A program made the translations under genes and the position numbers. The notes below the pieces were generated by a model. That model did no database searches, was not told where the DNA came from, and worked only from the letters and a program-made list of their open reading frames with translations. A stretch of 64,000 nucleotides of DNA from contig CAWCSS010000008.1 of assembly GCA_963798325.1 (NCBI GenBank), positions 1,364,001 through 1,428,000 on the forward strand, given 5' to 3'. The DNA is from Solirubrobacter sp963798325. Its GTDB lineage: Bacteria; Actinomycetota; Thermoleophilia; Solirubrobacterales; Solirubrobacteraceae. The stretch's first letter is position 1; the number at the start of each line of letters is the position of its first letter. This document shows, in pieces, positions 42,518 through 51,637 of this stretch.

Positions 42518-43505
42518 ATGATCGAACGCGTCCGGCTCCGACTCGAGCGGATCCGCGCCGCGGTCGGCGAGATCGACCCGGTGTTCCTGGACACGCCGGC
42601 GCTTCCGTGCGCTCCGCTCGGCCGGGCGCTCGGGTGCGAGCTGACGCTGAAGGTCGAAACGCTCAACCCCGTCCGGAGCTTCAAGGGACGCGGCACCGAG
42701 ACGGTGACCGCCGCGGCCCGTGCGCACGGCGAATCTCGCGTGGTGTGTGCGAGCGCCGGCAACCTCGGGCAGGCGCTGGCCTACAGCGGCGTTCGTCGCG
42801 GCCTCGACGTCACCGTCGTCGCGGCGCGGACGGCGAACCCGCTCAAGCTGCGCCAGATCGCCGCCTTCGGCGCGGACGTGCGGCTGGAGGGCGAGGACAT
42901 CGAGGACGCGCGGCTGCTGGCACGCGAGATCGCCTCCGGCGAAGGCGCGTACCTGGTCGAGGACAGCCTCGATCTGGCCACGTGCGAGGGCGCCGCGACC
43001 ATCGGCCTGGAGTTGGTGCGCGACGACGCGGGTCTCGACGTCGTGCTCGTGGCGCTCGGCGGCGGCGCGATGGCCAGCGGCGTGGCCTCCGTCATGCGCT
43101 CGCTGGCCGAGCACGTCGAGGTGATCGGCATCCAGCCCGTCGGTGCGCCCGCGATGGCGCTGTCGTGGCGACGGCGTAGCGGTGGTCGAGACCGACCGCA
43201 TCGACACGATCGCCGACGGAGTTGCCGGGCGCTGCCCGATCCCGGAGGTGCTCGACGACCTGCTCGTCGTCCTCGACGACGTGGCGCTGGTCCGCGAGGA
43301 CTCGATCAAGGCCGGCATGCGGCTGCTCTACGAGCACGCGGGACTGGTGGTCGAGCCGTCCGCCGCGCTCGGGGTGGCCGCCGTCCTCGAGGACCGCGAG
43401 CGCTTCGCCGGGCGCCGCGTCACCACGATCCTGTGCGGGAGCAACGTCGGTCCGGCCGACTTCGCGCGGTGGGTGCTGGAGCCCTCAGCCCTTGGGGCAG
43501 CGTGA
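42518..43505 (+). pseudogene. Threonine dehydratase-like PLP enzyme, interrupted by a frameshift
   Basis: From the ATG at 42518 the first frame encodes the PLP fold type II core, with the Schiff-base Lys in SFKGRGTE (about residue 55) and ALGGGAMASG. At about 43171 the reading moves to the +1 frame, which continues VAVVETDRIDTIADGVAGRC to a stop at 43505. Dropping one base of CGACGG at 43169-43174 rejoins a protein of about 328 residues. Only this one defect is seen. The intact enzyme would deaminate or eliminate from Ser/Thr or a related amino acid. Confidence 0.8.
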
Positions 43506-44399
43506 GAGCTTCTTCGCCCGGGGAACACGGCACAGGTCACTGCGCAGCGGCGCCTTGGCCTTCCGGATCTTGATCGTCGTCACCTTCGAGATGTAGCCCC
43601 GCTTGGCGACCGTGATCGTGAGCTTCACGCCCGAGCGCAGGTAGGTCTCGAACTGCGAGATGTGGACCATCCGGGTCCGCACCTCGCGTGCGACGCTTCG
43701 CTCCGGGCAGCCGGCGCCTGAGCATTTGATCGTGATCCTCACGCCCTTGGGCCCCTTGACCGTCAGCCGCGAGATCTGCGCGCCGTTGGTGGTCAGCACG
43801 CCGCTGACGCGCACGATCGGGAACGGCCGCATCCGCTTCGCCCGTGCCCGCGCCGGTGCAACCGTGGTGGGCGTCACCGCCTGCTCGGTCGGGAGCGGCT
43901 GTGCGACCGGCTGGACGGGGACCGGCGTCGGCGTCGCGACGACGGGCGGCGCGACCGGAGCCACGGGGGGCGTGGCCGTCGGCACCGGGGTCTTCGCCGG
44001 CGGCGGCGGGGCGGGGTTGGCGACCGGAGCGGTCGCCGCCGACATCCTCCACACGAGATCGCGCGGATAGTCCTTGTAGGCGTACAGCGCCGACCGCACG
44101 CGCTTGCCGAGGTCGGCGCTGGTCAGCGTGTAGGTGCTCGTGTTCCACGCGCCGTCGATCAGTTGGCACGACCTCTCGTCGGTGGCGTTGGTGCAGCGCA
44201 GCCACGCCCGCCCGACCGTCGTGCCGTGCGGACCGCCGGCCTGCCCGCCGACCGAGGTCAGCCGGCTCCCGACGGTGGCAGTGCCGCTGGTCGTCGGCGC
44301 CGAGCTGACGTAGGGCCGGTTCTGGGCCGACGCCGATCCGGCCACGCCGAGGCCGGCGATCGCCCCGATCACTGCCGCTCTGATCCACCTGCTGCGCAC
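43485..44399 (-). CDS. Exported protein with Ig-like and Cys-rich basic modules
   Basis: 304 residues from the GTG at 44399, chosen because GGGAGG lies about 8 bases upstream; a GTG at 44426 is in frame but poorly placed. Signal peptide about 1-25. An Ig-like module (about 30-105, WLRCTNATDERSC and STYTLTSADLGKRVRSA) matches that of the protein at 35128. A long Pro/Val/Thr linker follows. The C-terminal 110 residues (VKGPKGVRITIKCSGAGCP to KLSRCPKG) are basic with three Cys pairs. Probably cell-wall associated. It overlaps the convergent PLP gene by 21 bp. Confidence 0.75.
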   Translation of the reverse strand: MRSRWIRAAVIGAIAGLGVAGSASAQNRPYVSSAPTTSGTATVGSRLTSVGGQAGGPHGTTVGRAWLRCTNATDERSCQLIDGAWNTSTYTLTSADLGKRVRSALYAYKDYPRDLVWRMSAATAPVANPAPPPPAKTPVPTATPPVAPVAPPVVATPTPVPVQPVAQPLPTEQAVTPTTVAPARARAKRMRPFPIVRVSGVLTTNGAQISRLTVKGPKGVRITIKCSGAGCPERSVAREVRTRMVHISQFETYLRSGVKLTITVAKRGYISKVTTIKIRKAKAPLRSDLCRVPRAKKLSRCPKG

Positions 44400-44586
44400 C
44401 TCGCCGCCTCCCTGCCGTCCGTCCACGTCGCAGACATAGTGCCTCGGATCGGCCGAAAGAGAACCCGGTTCGCGCCTTTTCTGGATATCGCTGGGACACA
44501 GGCGTCAGCGGCGGCGCGCGCTGCCGGTCCGGGCCGGACCGACGGCGGCACGTCGGAAGCCGAGCACACGCAGGGAGGCGATCGCG

Positions 44587-44661
44587 ATGGCGAAGATCGT
44601 CGACCGCGTGCTGCGCTCCGGCCCGTTCTACGGCAAGACCTGGCCCGGCCGCAGCCGCTAG
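44587..44661 (+). CDS. Possible 24-residue peptide
   Basis: A short frame with ATG at 44587 preceded by GGGAGG 8 bases upstream, encoding MAKIVDRVLRSGPFYGKTW followed by PGRSR. The stop shares a CTAG with the convergent sigma-factor stop. No family is recognised; it could be a small peptide or the N-terminal remnant of a longer gene. Ribosome-binding site and start are the only evidence. Confidence 0.35.
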   Translation: MAKIVDRVLRSGPFYGKTWPGRSR

Positions 44662-45833
44662 CGCTTGACCGCCGCCCGCGCGCGAGCGGCCTGGCGGACG
44701 AGGTGGTCGCGCTCGGCGACGTTGGTGGACAGCCGGGCGGCCTCGGCGTAGGCCGTCGCCGCGGCCGGCAGGTCATCCCCGAGCTCGTGCAGATGGCCGC
44801 GGACCGCGTGCCAGCGGTGGCGGTCGCCGATCACGTCGCGCAGGCGGTCCGTCTCGCGCAGCCCAGCGGCGGCGCCGAGGACGTGGCCGACCGCGACCGC
44901 GCGGCCGAGCACCGCGGCCGGGTCCTGGCGCGCGGGGTCGTCGGTCAGCGCCACCAGGTCGTCGTACCACGCGAGAATCTGCTCCCAGTCGGTCTCCGCG
45001 GCGCTCGCGGCGTCGTCGTGCAGGGCGGCGATCGCGGCCTCGATCTGGTAGCGGCCGGGACGCTGAAGGGCGAGCGCGGACTGCAGGACGCGCACGCCTT
45101 CGGCGATCGCGCGCGTGTCCCAGAGGGCACGGTCCTGGTGGTCGAGCGTCACGATCCGGCCTTCGGCGTCGAGCCGCGCCGCGAGCCGGGCGTGGTTGAG
45201 GAGCATCAGCGCGAGCAACCCGCGCGCCTCCGGCTCCTCGGTTGCGAGCGTCAGCTGCCGGGTGAGCCGGATCGCCTCGGCGGCCAGGTCCACCCGGCCG
45301 GCGTGGCCGGTCGTGTAGACGAGATACAACACGCGCAGCACCACGGCGAGGTCGCCGGGCTGGTTGAGCCGGCGGCCGTGCACGGTGCGCTTGGCGCGGC
45401 TGATGCGCTGCGCCATCGTCGCCTCGGGTACGTAGAACGCGTCGGCGATCTCGCGGGTGGTGAGCCCGCCGACGGCGCGCAGCGTCAGCGCCACCTGGGA
45501 GGTGGGCGCGAGGTCCGGGTGACAGCAGCAGAAGAGCAGGAACAGCGTGTCGTCGCCCACCTCGTCCGAGCGCACCGGGTCGGGCTCCGCGTGGATCGTC
45601 TCCTCGCGGCGCTGCCGGGCGACCTCGCTGCGGCGGGCGTCGACGAGCCTCCGTGTCGCGACCGTGATCAACCAGGCGCGTGGATCGCGCGGCGGGTGCT
45701 CGGGCCAGACCCGCAGCGCCTCCAGCAACGCCTCCTGGAGCGCGTCCTCGGCGGCGTCGAAGTCCTCGCCGCGCCGGACCAGGCCCGCCAGCACACGCGG
45801 GACGAGCGCACGCAGCGCAGCTTCGTCGATCAC
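44658..45833 (-). CDS. ECF sigma factor with C-terminal DUF6596 extension
   Basis: 391 residues from the GTG at 45833. Sigma region 2 (EDFDAAEDALQEALLEALRVWP) and region 4 (GLTTREIADAFYVPEATMAQRISRAKR) occupy the first 160 residues. The long C-terminal extension (about 180-390) is the TPR-like DUF6596 region typical of the ECF42 group, which lacks a classical anti-sigma factor. Members are paired with a YCII-domain gene, as here, directly upstream with overlapping stop/start (TAGTG). Confidence 0.92.
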   Translation of the reverse strand: MIDEAALRALVPRVLAGLVRRGEDFDAAEDALQEALLEALRVWPEHPPRDPRAWLITVATRRLVDARRSEVARQRREETIHAEPDPVRSDEVGDDTLFLLFCCCHPDLAPTSQVALTLRAVGGLTTREIADAFYVPEATMAQRISRAKRTVHGRRLNQPGDLAVVLRVLYLVYTTGHAGRVDLAAEAIRLTRQLTLATEEPEARGLLALMLLNHARLAARLDAEGRIVTLDHQDRALWDTRAIAEGVRVLQSALALQRPGRYQIEAAIAALHDDAASAAETDWEQILAWYDDLVALTDDPARQDPAAVLGRAVAVGHVLGAAAGLRETDRLRDVIGDRHRWHAVRGHLHELGDDLPAAATAYAEAARLSTNVAERDHLVRQAARARAAVKR

Positions 45834-46225
45834 TAGGACATGATCTCCCGGACTTCGAGCCACTCGTGGATCGGCTCGCCGCCGGGGCCGGGCTCCGACG
45901 ACACGAGCGCGGCGATCTCGAGCGCCCGCTCGTAGGTCTCGACATCGATCATGTACCACCCCGCGACGAGATCGCTGGTCTCGGGCAGTGGGCCGTCGGT
46001 GGTGACGGGCGCGGCGTCCGGGCCGTCGTAGCGCACCCACGTCCGCGCCGGTGTCAGCGCCTGCGACCCGACGTACTCGCCGCTTTCCTCCAGCGCGCCT
46101 CTGACCTTCCGCAGGAACGCGAAGTGCGCCTCGACGTCCTCCGGCGCCCACTGGTCCATCGGCGGGAACGGATGGTGCGGCTCCGGGCCGCCGCGGTAGT
46201 GCTTGAGGATCAGGTACTTGGGCAT
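45833..46225 (-). CDS. YCII/DGPF-domain protein
   Basis: 130 residues, a ferredoxin-like dimeric alpha-beta barrel. MPKYLILKHYRGG at the start and the signature TDGPLPETSDLVAGWYMID (family consensus DGPFAETKE). It is the standard genetic partner of ECF42 sigma factors and may sense a small molecule that controls sigma activity; the mechanism is not settled. It overlaps the sigma gene by one base. Confidence 0.9.
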   Translation of the reverse strand: MPKYLILKHYRGGPEPHHPFPPMDQWAPEDVEAHFAFLRKVRGALEESGEYVGSQALTPARTWVRYDGPDAAPVTTDGPLPETSDLVAGWYMIDVETYERALEIAALVSSEPGPGGEPIHEWLEVREIMS

Positions 46226-46365
46226 GGGTGGTTGCTCCTGAGGTCGTAGGCCCTGTCACGGAGTGAGCGGAGCCGTCCGGCGCTTCTCGACATCGTGCCC
46301 AATCGCGCCCGGACGGGTGTCCCACGCTCAATCTCTGTGCGTTGCGGCCGACTTCATGGGCGTTG

Positions 46366-48864
46366 ATGGCTCGTCACGGGAAACCCCGCATCCTTGCGAT
46401 CTGGTGGTTCGACGCCGCGCTGCTGGTTGGCGCTCTGCTGGTCTCCTCGGCGACGTTCGACGCCGGCTCGATCGCGCGCCCGCAGGTGCCGTGGTACCTC
46501 CTGGCCGCCGCCGTCGCGGTCTGCGAGCTGCGGCCGGTGCGGCTCGCGTTCCGCAGTGCCCACGCCTTCTCACTCACCGAGGTGCCGGCCGCGCTGGGCC
46601 TGATCTTCGTCACCGGACCGCAGTACATCGCCGGCCTGGCCGCCGGCACCGCGGTCGCGATGCTGCTGGCCCGCCTGCCCGCGGTGAAGGTCGTCTTCAA
46701 CATCGGCCAGTACGTGCTCTCGCACGCCATCGGCTTTCTGGTGCTGCGCGCGATCGCCGGTGAGCAGCCGGACTTCGGCCCGGTGACGTGGATCGGCACG
46801 TTCGTGGCGATGCAGATCTCAGGCGCCGTCTCGATCGCGATGCTGACCGGCGTGATCACCATCACCGAGGGTCGCCCGACGCTCGCCGACATTCGCCAGA
46901 TTGTCCGTCTCGACGCGATCGTGACCCCGGCGAACACCAGCCTCGCGCTGCTCGCCGCGGTGATCGTCATCCGCGAGCCCGCCGCGGTGCCGATCATGAT
47001 CGTGCCGCTCGCCGCCGCGGCCATCGGCCTGCGTGGATACGCCCGCGAACGCGCGCGCAGCGAGAAGGCCGAGTTCCTCTACGAGGCGAACCGCACGCTG
47101 TCGGACTCGCCCGAGATCGCCGACGCCATCGAGGGCCTGCTCGACCGTGCGCGCGACGCGTTCCGCGCCGACCACGCCGAGATCATCCTGTTTTCGGGCA
47201 CCGGCAGCGCCCCGATGCGCACCCGCCTCGGCCCGAACGGCGAGCGCCACGCGATGGAGCCGGTCGATGCCGTGGCCGCCGAGGCGCTGCGCGTCCACGC
47301 CGCCGACGGCCCGGTCACGCTCAACGCGCCGCTGGCGCCCGCGCTCGCACCGCTGCTCGCGGGCCGCGACTTCCGCAATCTGATGACGGCGGTGCTGCGC
47401 GGCGAGGACCGCATCGTCGGCACCGTGACGGTCGCGAACCGCGTCGGGATCAACCGCGGCTTCGACAGCGGCGACCTCGCGCTGTTCGACACGCTCGCGA
47501 CCAACACCAGCGCCGCGCTGCGCTTCGACCGCCTCGACGAGGCCGTGTCCGAGCTCGAGGAGCTCCAGCAGCGCCTGCACCACCAGGCCCACCACGATCC
47601 GCTCACGGAGCTCGCCAATCGCGCCCGGTTCATCGATCGCGTCAGCGCGGCGCTCAGCGCGCGCGGCGGCGTTGCGGTCCTGTTCGTCGATCTCGACGAC
47701 TTCAAGACGGTCAACGACACACTCGGCCATGCGGTCGGCGACGACCTGCTGCGGGCGGCCAGCGCCCGGATCGTCCGCGCTGTGCGCGGTGAGGACCTCG
47801 TGGCCCGGCTCGGCGGTGACGAGTTCGCGATCCTCGTCCGCACCGCCGACGCGGCCGAGGTCGAGGCCGTCGCCACGACGCTCGCGGAGCGGATCCTGCG
47901 CAGCTTCGAGTTGCCGGTCGCGGTGGGGGAGCGGCTGCTCGCCGTCAACCTCAGCGCCGGCATCGCCACCGGCCATCACAGCGAGGGCAGCACCGCCGAC
48001 CTGCTGCGCGACGCCGACCTCGCCATGTACGAGGCCAAGTCCGCCGGCAAGCGCCGCTTCGCGGTCTTCACACCGGAGCTGCGCGACGCGGTGATGCGCC
48101 GGCACACGCTGCGCGACGAGTTGCGGGTCGGCATCGAGCGCGAGCAGCTGATCCTCCAGTACCAGCCGATCGTCGACCTGGCCACGGGCGAGACCACCGC
48201 CGTGGAGGCGCTGGTGCGCTGGCAGCATCCGACGCACGGCCGCATCCCGCCGCTGGAGTTCATCCCGCTCGCCGAGGGCAACGGGCTGATCGTCCCGCTC
48301 ACCCGCTTCGTGTTCCGCGCCGCCTGCCGCGAGGCGGCGACGTGGACCGCTCCGCTCGCCGTCCAGGTCAACCTCTCGGGCTCAGAGCTCGAGGACCCTG
48401 AGCTGGCCGGCGAGATCCTCGAGATCCTCGCCGGCAGCGGCCTGTCGCCGGACCGGCTCGTGATCGAGCTCACCGAGACCGTGCTCGTCCAGGACGCCGC
48501 GCGGGGCAGCGAGCAGCTCAACCGCCTGCGCGCGCACGGGATCAGGCTCGCGCTCGACGACTTCGGCACCGGCTTCTCGTCGCTGAGCTACCTGCGCTCG
48601 CTCCCGCTCGACGTCCTGAAGATCGCCAAGGAGTTCACCGACGGCATCGCCCACGACGACGAGGACGCCACCTTCGTGCGCCTGATCGTCGAGCTCGCGG
48701 CGATGCGCGGCCTGAGCGTGATCGCCGAGGGCGTCGAGACGCCCGCGCAGCTCGACGTCCTGCGCGGGCTGAACTGCCACCTCGGCCAGGGGTATCACTT
48801 CTCACGCCCGCTCGATCCCGACGACGCGTTCTTCGCCGAGCGCCGCGCCGTCCCGGCCGGCTAG
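46366..48864 (+). CDS. Membrane GAF-GGDEF-EAL cyclic-di-GMP protein
   Basis: 832 residues from the ATG at 46366 (a TTG at 46342 is also in frame). Residues 5-240 are about seven membrane helices of a MASE-like sensor, then a GAF domain (about 250-395). The GGDEF domain has an intact active site (RLGGDEFAIL, about residue 483). The EAL domain has EALVRW (about 614), NLSGSELED, ELTETVL, DDFGTGFSSLSYL and EGVET, so both making and breaking c-di-GMP are possible. It is transcribed alone and converges on the gene at 48866. Confidence 0.94.
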   Translation: MARHGKPRILAIWWFDAALLVGALLVSSATFDAGSIARPQVPWYLLAAAVAVCELRPVRLAFRSAHAFSLTEVPAALGLIFVTGPQYIAGLAAGTAVAMLLARLPAVKVVFNIGQYVLSHAIGFLVLRAIAGEQPDFGPVTWIGTFVAMQISGAVSIAMLTGVITITEGRPTLADIRQIVRLDAIVTPANTSLALLAAVIVIREPAAVPIMIVPLAAAAIGLRGYARERARSEKAEFLYEANRTLSDSPEIADAIEGLLDRARDAFRADHAEIILFSGTGSAPMRTRLGPNGERHAMEPVDAVAAEALRVHAADGPVTLNAPLAPALAPLLAGRDFRNLMTAVLRGEDRIVGTVTVANRVGINRGFDSGDLALFDTLATNTSAALRFDRLDEAVSELEELQQRLHHQAHHDPLTELANRARFIDRVSAALSARGGVAVLFVDLDDFKTVNDTLGHAVGDDLLRAASARIVRAVRGEDLVARLGGDEFAILVRTADAAEVEAVATTLAERILRSFELPVAVGERLLAVNLSAGIATGHHSEGSTADLLRDADLAMYEAKSAGKRRFAVFTPELRDAVMRRHTLRDELRVGIEREQLILQYQPIVDLATGETTAVEALVRWQHPTHGRIPPLEFIPLAEGNGLIVPLTRFVFRAACREAATWTAPLAVQVNLSGSELEDPELAGEILEILAGSGLSPDRLVIELTETVLVQDAARGSEQLNRLRAHGIRLALDDFGTGFSSLSYLRSLPLDVLKIAKEFTDGIAHDDEDATFVRLIVELAAMRGLSVIAEGVETPAQLDVLRGLNCHLGQGYHFSRPLDPDDAFFAERRAVPAG

Positions 48865-48865
48865 C

Positions 48866-49381
48866 TCACTCGACGTTGGTGTCGAGCTCCGTCTCGGAGC
48901 TGCGGAAGTTCATCACCACCCACTTCCCGTCCTCATCGCGGATCTGGGTCTTGAAGTAGACGGGCTTGCCGCTGGTGCCCTTCAGCGTGTAGGTGAAGAC
49001 GGCGATCTTCCCGTTGTCGGTGCTGGCGCTGATCGCCTTGCCCTTGGGTGATTGGGCGTCCTTGGTGACGAGCGTCGAGAGGTTCTTGACCAGCTCGGTG
49101 AGTTGCGCCTCGGTCGTCGCCGCGCGGAAGGATGGGCCTGTGAGGGCGTAGGCCCTGGCGCCGTCGCCCGTCTGGACCGCGGTGACGAACTGGTCGGAGA
49201 CCTTCTGCGCGTCGGCGGTCGATCCCTTGACCAGGAAGAAGATCCCGACGATGAACAGGATGAAGACCACGACCACCGCCGCGACGACGATCGCGATGAT
49301 CTTGCCCACGCTGCGCTTCTTCTTCGGCGTCTGCGGAGGCGGCGGCGGGTACAGCGGCGCGGGCTCAGGGGCGGCGGTCAT
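48866..49381 (-). CDS. Membrane-anchored DUF4878-like protein
   Basis: 171 residues. A Pro-rich cytoplasmic start (PPPPPQTPKKKRS), one membrane helix (about 25-50), then an extracytoplasmic domain of about 110 residues (AQKVSDQFVTAVQTGDGARAY, QIRDEDGKWVV) with the NTF2-like/DUF4878 pattern. Function unknown. It lies one base from the convergent GGDEF/EAL stop and 16 bp downstream of the GntR gene. Confidence 0.75.
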   Translation of the reverse strand: MTAAPEPAPLYPPPPPQTPKKKRSVGKIIAIVVAAVVVVFILFIVGIFFLVKGSTADAQKVSDQFVTAVQTGDGARAYALTGPSFRAATTEAQLTELVKNLSTLVTKDAQSPKGKAISASTDNGKIAVFTYTLKGTSGKPVYFKTQIRDEDGKWVVMNFRSSETELDTNVE

Positions 49382-49397
49382 CGCGTGACCGTACCTC

Positions 49398-50129
49398 TCA
49401 TGAGGGTCGCCCGTGGCGGTAGCGCCTTCCGGTGGTCTGGCCGTAGATCTCCTCCATGACCTCCAGGTGCTCGTCCATGGCCGCGTCCACCAGGCGCGGG
49501 TCGCCGTCGCGCAGGGCGGCGAGCGTTCGCTCGTGGACGCGCAGCGAGCGGTCGGTGTCGGCCTCGGTGCGCATCGCCATGTCGAGCACGGCCTCCAGCT
49601 CGACGTAGACGTCGCGCATCGCGCGCTCGAGCGCGGCGTTGTCGGCCAGGCGCCACATCAGGCGGTGGAACCGGCCCTCGGCCTGGACGGCGCGCGGACG
49701 GTCGTCCCCGAGCTCCCGCTGCTCCTCCACGGCGCGCTCGAGGTGCTCGAGCCCGGCATGGTCGGCGCGCTCGGCCGCCAGGCGGGCGAGCGCCGGCTCG
49801 AGCACTCGCCGCGCCTCCAGCAGCGCACGGAAGCGATCGGCGTCCGGGATCGCCGTCGTCTGCAGCGTGTCCGGCACCCAGCTCGCGCAGACCACCGAGC
49901 CGATCCGCCCATGCCCGGTGGTGACGACGCCGTTGGCCTGCAGCTGCGCGACCGCGGCGCGGACACTGGCCCGCGCGACGTGCAGGTGCTCGGCGAGCTC
50001 GCGCTCGGCGGGCAGGCGATCACCCTCGCTCAGCGCGCCGCTGCGGATCAGCTCGAGCAGCTGCTGAACGACGTCCTCGACGACGGTGCGCGCCCGGACC
50101 GGGTGCAACGCGTCCAGGGCCGAGGTCAC
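49398..50129 (-). CDS. GntR-family (FadR subfamily) transcriptional regulator
   Basis: 243 residues from the GTG at 50129. N-terminal winged helix (about 10-80, LSEGDRLPAERELAEHLHVARASVRAA) and an FCD all-helical ligand domain (about 95-225) with the Asp/His residues used for metal or acid binding (FHRLMW, HERTLAAL, DEHLEVM). It faces the phytanoyl-CoA-dioxygenase-like gene across a palindromic operator at 50145-50166 and probably represses it, and itself. Confidence 0.92.
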   Translation of the reverse strand: MTSALDALHPVRARTVVEDVVQQLLELIRSGALSEGDRLPAERELAEHLHVARASVRAAVAQLQANGVVTTGHGRIGSVVCASWVPDTLQTTAIPDADRFRALLEARRVLEPALARLAAERADHAGLEHLERAVEEQRELGDDRPRAVQAEGRFHRLMWRLADNAALERAMRDVYVELEAVLDMAMRTEADTDRSLRVHERTLAALRDGDPRLVDAAMDEHLEVMEEIYGQTTGRRYRHGRPS

Positions 50130-50144
50130 GCTTGAACTTCCGCC

Positions 50145-50166
50145 TTTGGTCTACTAGTGTGCCAAA
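50145..50166. promoter_or_regulatory. Palindromic GntR-type operator
   Basis: TTTGG-n5-TA-CTAG... layout: arms TTTGG (50145-50149) and CCAAA (50162-50166) are exactly symmetric around CTAG (50154-50157). This 22-bp site lies between the GntR GTG (50129) and the ATG at 50169. The spacing of half-sites fits FadR/GntR operators (TGGTnnnACCA-like). Confidence 0.6.
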
Positions 50167-50168
50167 AC

Positions 50169-50993
50169 ATGTCCACGAGCATACCATCGGGGTTCGACGT
50201 CAGCCGGGCCGATGTCGAGGCGTTCGAGCGCGACGGCGCCGTGCTGTTGCGCGGCCTGCTCTCGCCGGAGGAGGTGCAGACGCTGCGGGCCGGCGTCGAG
50301 CGCAACCTGGGGAGCCTGGGGCCACTCGGGATGAACGCCACCAAGCCCGGCGAGCCCGGCGCGTTCGTCGAGGACTTCCGCAACTGGCAGCGGATCCCCG
50401 AGTACGAGCAGGTGTTCCGCGGCTCGGCACTCGCCCCGGTCGCGGGCGCGCTGATGCGTTCGCGGACGGTCCGGCTGTTCCACGATCACCTGCTGGTCAA
50501 GGAGCCGGGGACGCTGGACCGCAGCCCGTGGCATCAGGATCAGCCGTACTACCCGATCGATGGCTCACAGACGATCTCGTTCTGGATGCCGCTGGACCCG
50601 GTGTCGCGGCCCAGCACGCTCGAGTTCGTGGCCGGTTCGCACGCGGAGGGCCGGTGGTTCATGCCGCGCTCGTTCGTCAAGGGCACGGCGATGGTCTTCG
50701 ACGAGGGCGCGCTGGAGGAGGTGCCCGACGTCGAGGCCGACCGCGACGCGTGGCCGATCGTCGGGTGGGGCATGGAGCCCGGCGACGCGGTCGCGTTCAA
50801 CATGCTCACGCTGCACGCCGCGGCCGGGTCGCCGACGCGCCGGCGCGTCGTGTCGCTGCGCCTGACCGGCGACGACGTGCGCTGGGCGCCGCGACCACAT
50901 CGCACCAGCCCGCCGTTCCCGGAGGTCGAAGGGTCGCTCGGCGCCGGTGAGCCGCTCGACCACGAGAGCTTCCCCTTGCTCTGGCGCGCGTAG
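50169..50993 (+). CDS. Phytanoyl-CoA dioxygenase family protein
   Basis: 274 residues from the ATG at 50169 (a GTG at 50157 lies inside the operator). Fe(II)/2-oxoglutarate-dependent double-stranded beta-helix: the HxD metal pair in WHQDQPYY, the distal His in LTLHAAAGS, and the Arg for 2-oxoglutarate in RRRVVSLRL. The ISFWMPLDP and LEFVAGSHAEG segments are PhyH signatures. The substrate is unknown. It is expected to be controlled by the divergent GntR regulator, perhaps with its substrate as inducer. Confidence 0.88.
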   Translation: MSTSIPSGFDVSRADVEAFERDGAVLLRGLLSPEEVQTLRAGVERNLGSLGPLGMNATKPGEPGAFVEDFRNWQRIPEYEQVFRGSALAPVAGALMRSRTVRLFHDHLLVKEPGTLDRSPWHQDQPYYPIDGSQTISFWMPLDPVSRPSTLEFVAGSHAEGRWFMPRSFVKGTAMVFDEGALEEVPDVEADRDAWPIVGWGMEPGDAVAFNMLTLHAAAGSPTRRRVVSLRLTGDDVRWAPRPHRTSPPFPEVEGSLGAGEPLDHESFPLLWRA

Positions 50994-51105
50994 CCGGTCA
51001 AGGGGTCCGGGCCAGGGGTCTCCCGGGTGGTTGCGGGTGGGCGCCGCGGCGAGGGTTGCTCTCGAGGCGCCTCTCCCTCCCCCTCCCACAGCAAGGACCA
51101 TCACC

Positions 51106-51588
51106 ATGCAGCGCACACGCTTCACCCGGGCCGCAGCCACCACCATGGCCATCGCCGGCCTCGCCGTCGCGGCGGCCGCGGGCACCGCGTCCGCCAGCGA
51201 CGTCGGGCCGATGACCAGCGCCTCCGGCGACACCGCCTTCGGCAACAACTGGAAGTTCGGGGCGCCGACGCTCCCCGGCACGCTGGACTGGAACGTCTCC
51301 GGGGCCAACACCACCCCGGTCCTGACGGGCAGCAACTTCCTGCGCAACTCGCTCGGGATCAGCTCGCGGTTGCAACTGCGGTTCTACGATTCGTCAGGCA
51401 ACCTGACCGTCACCAGGACGAGCCCGATCATCAACGGCGCCAACGGTCTCGTCGTCGGCCCGGTCAGCATCGGCAACGTGACCAGCACCAGCCAGCACGT
51501 TCACATCGTGCTGCGCGACAACCACACCGGCTCCTGGCAGGACGTGGCCAACGTCCACTGCGACCCGACGCTGGCGCTCTGCAGCTGA
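51106..51588 (+). CDS. Small exported protein, unknown function
   Basis: 160 residues from the ATG at 51106, behind a weak AAGGA site. Residues 1-31 are a signal peptide (ending ASA-S). The mature part is Ser/Thr/Asn-rich and beta-predicted, with a Cys pair at the very end (VHCDPTLALCS). It is followed by a strong hairpin at 51600. No family recognised. Confidence 0.65.
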   Translation: MQRTRFTRAAATTMAIAGLAVAAAAGTASASDVGPMTSASGDTAFGNNWKFGAPTLPGTLDWNVSGANTTPVLTGSNFLRNSLGISSRLQLRFYDSSGNLTVTRTSPIINGANGLVVGPVSIGNVTSTSQHVHIVLRDNHTGSWQDVANVHCDPTLALCS

Positions 51589-51599
51589 CCTGACCCGGC

Positions 51600-51629
51600 G
51601 CGAGCTCCCCGTCCTGACGGGGAGCTCGC
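51600..51629. terminator. Strong hairpin between convergent genes
   Basis: Perfect 14-bp stem (GCGAGCTCCCCGTC and its complement) with a 2-nt loop, 12 bp after one stop and 9 bp before the convergent stop at 51638. No T-run on either side. It probably ends transcription in both directions. Confidence 0.65.
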
Positions 51630-51637
51630 CTCAGGCG

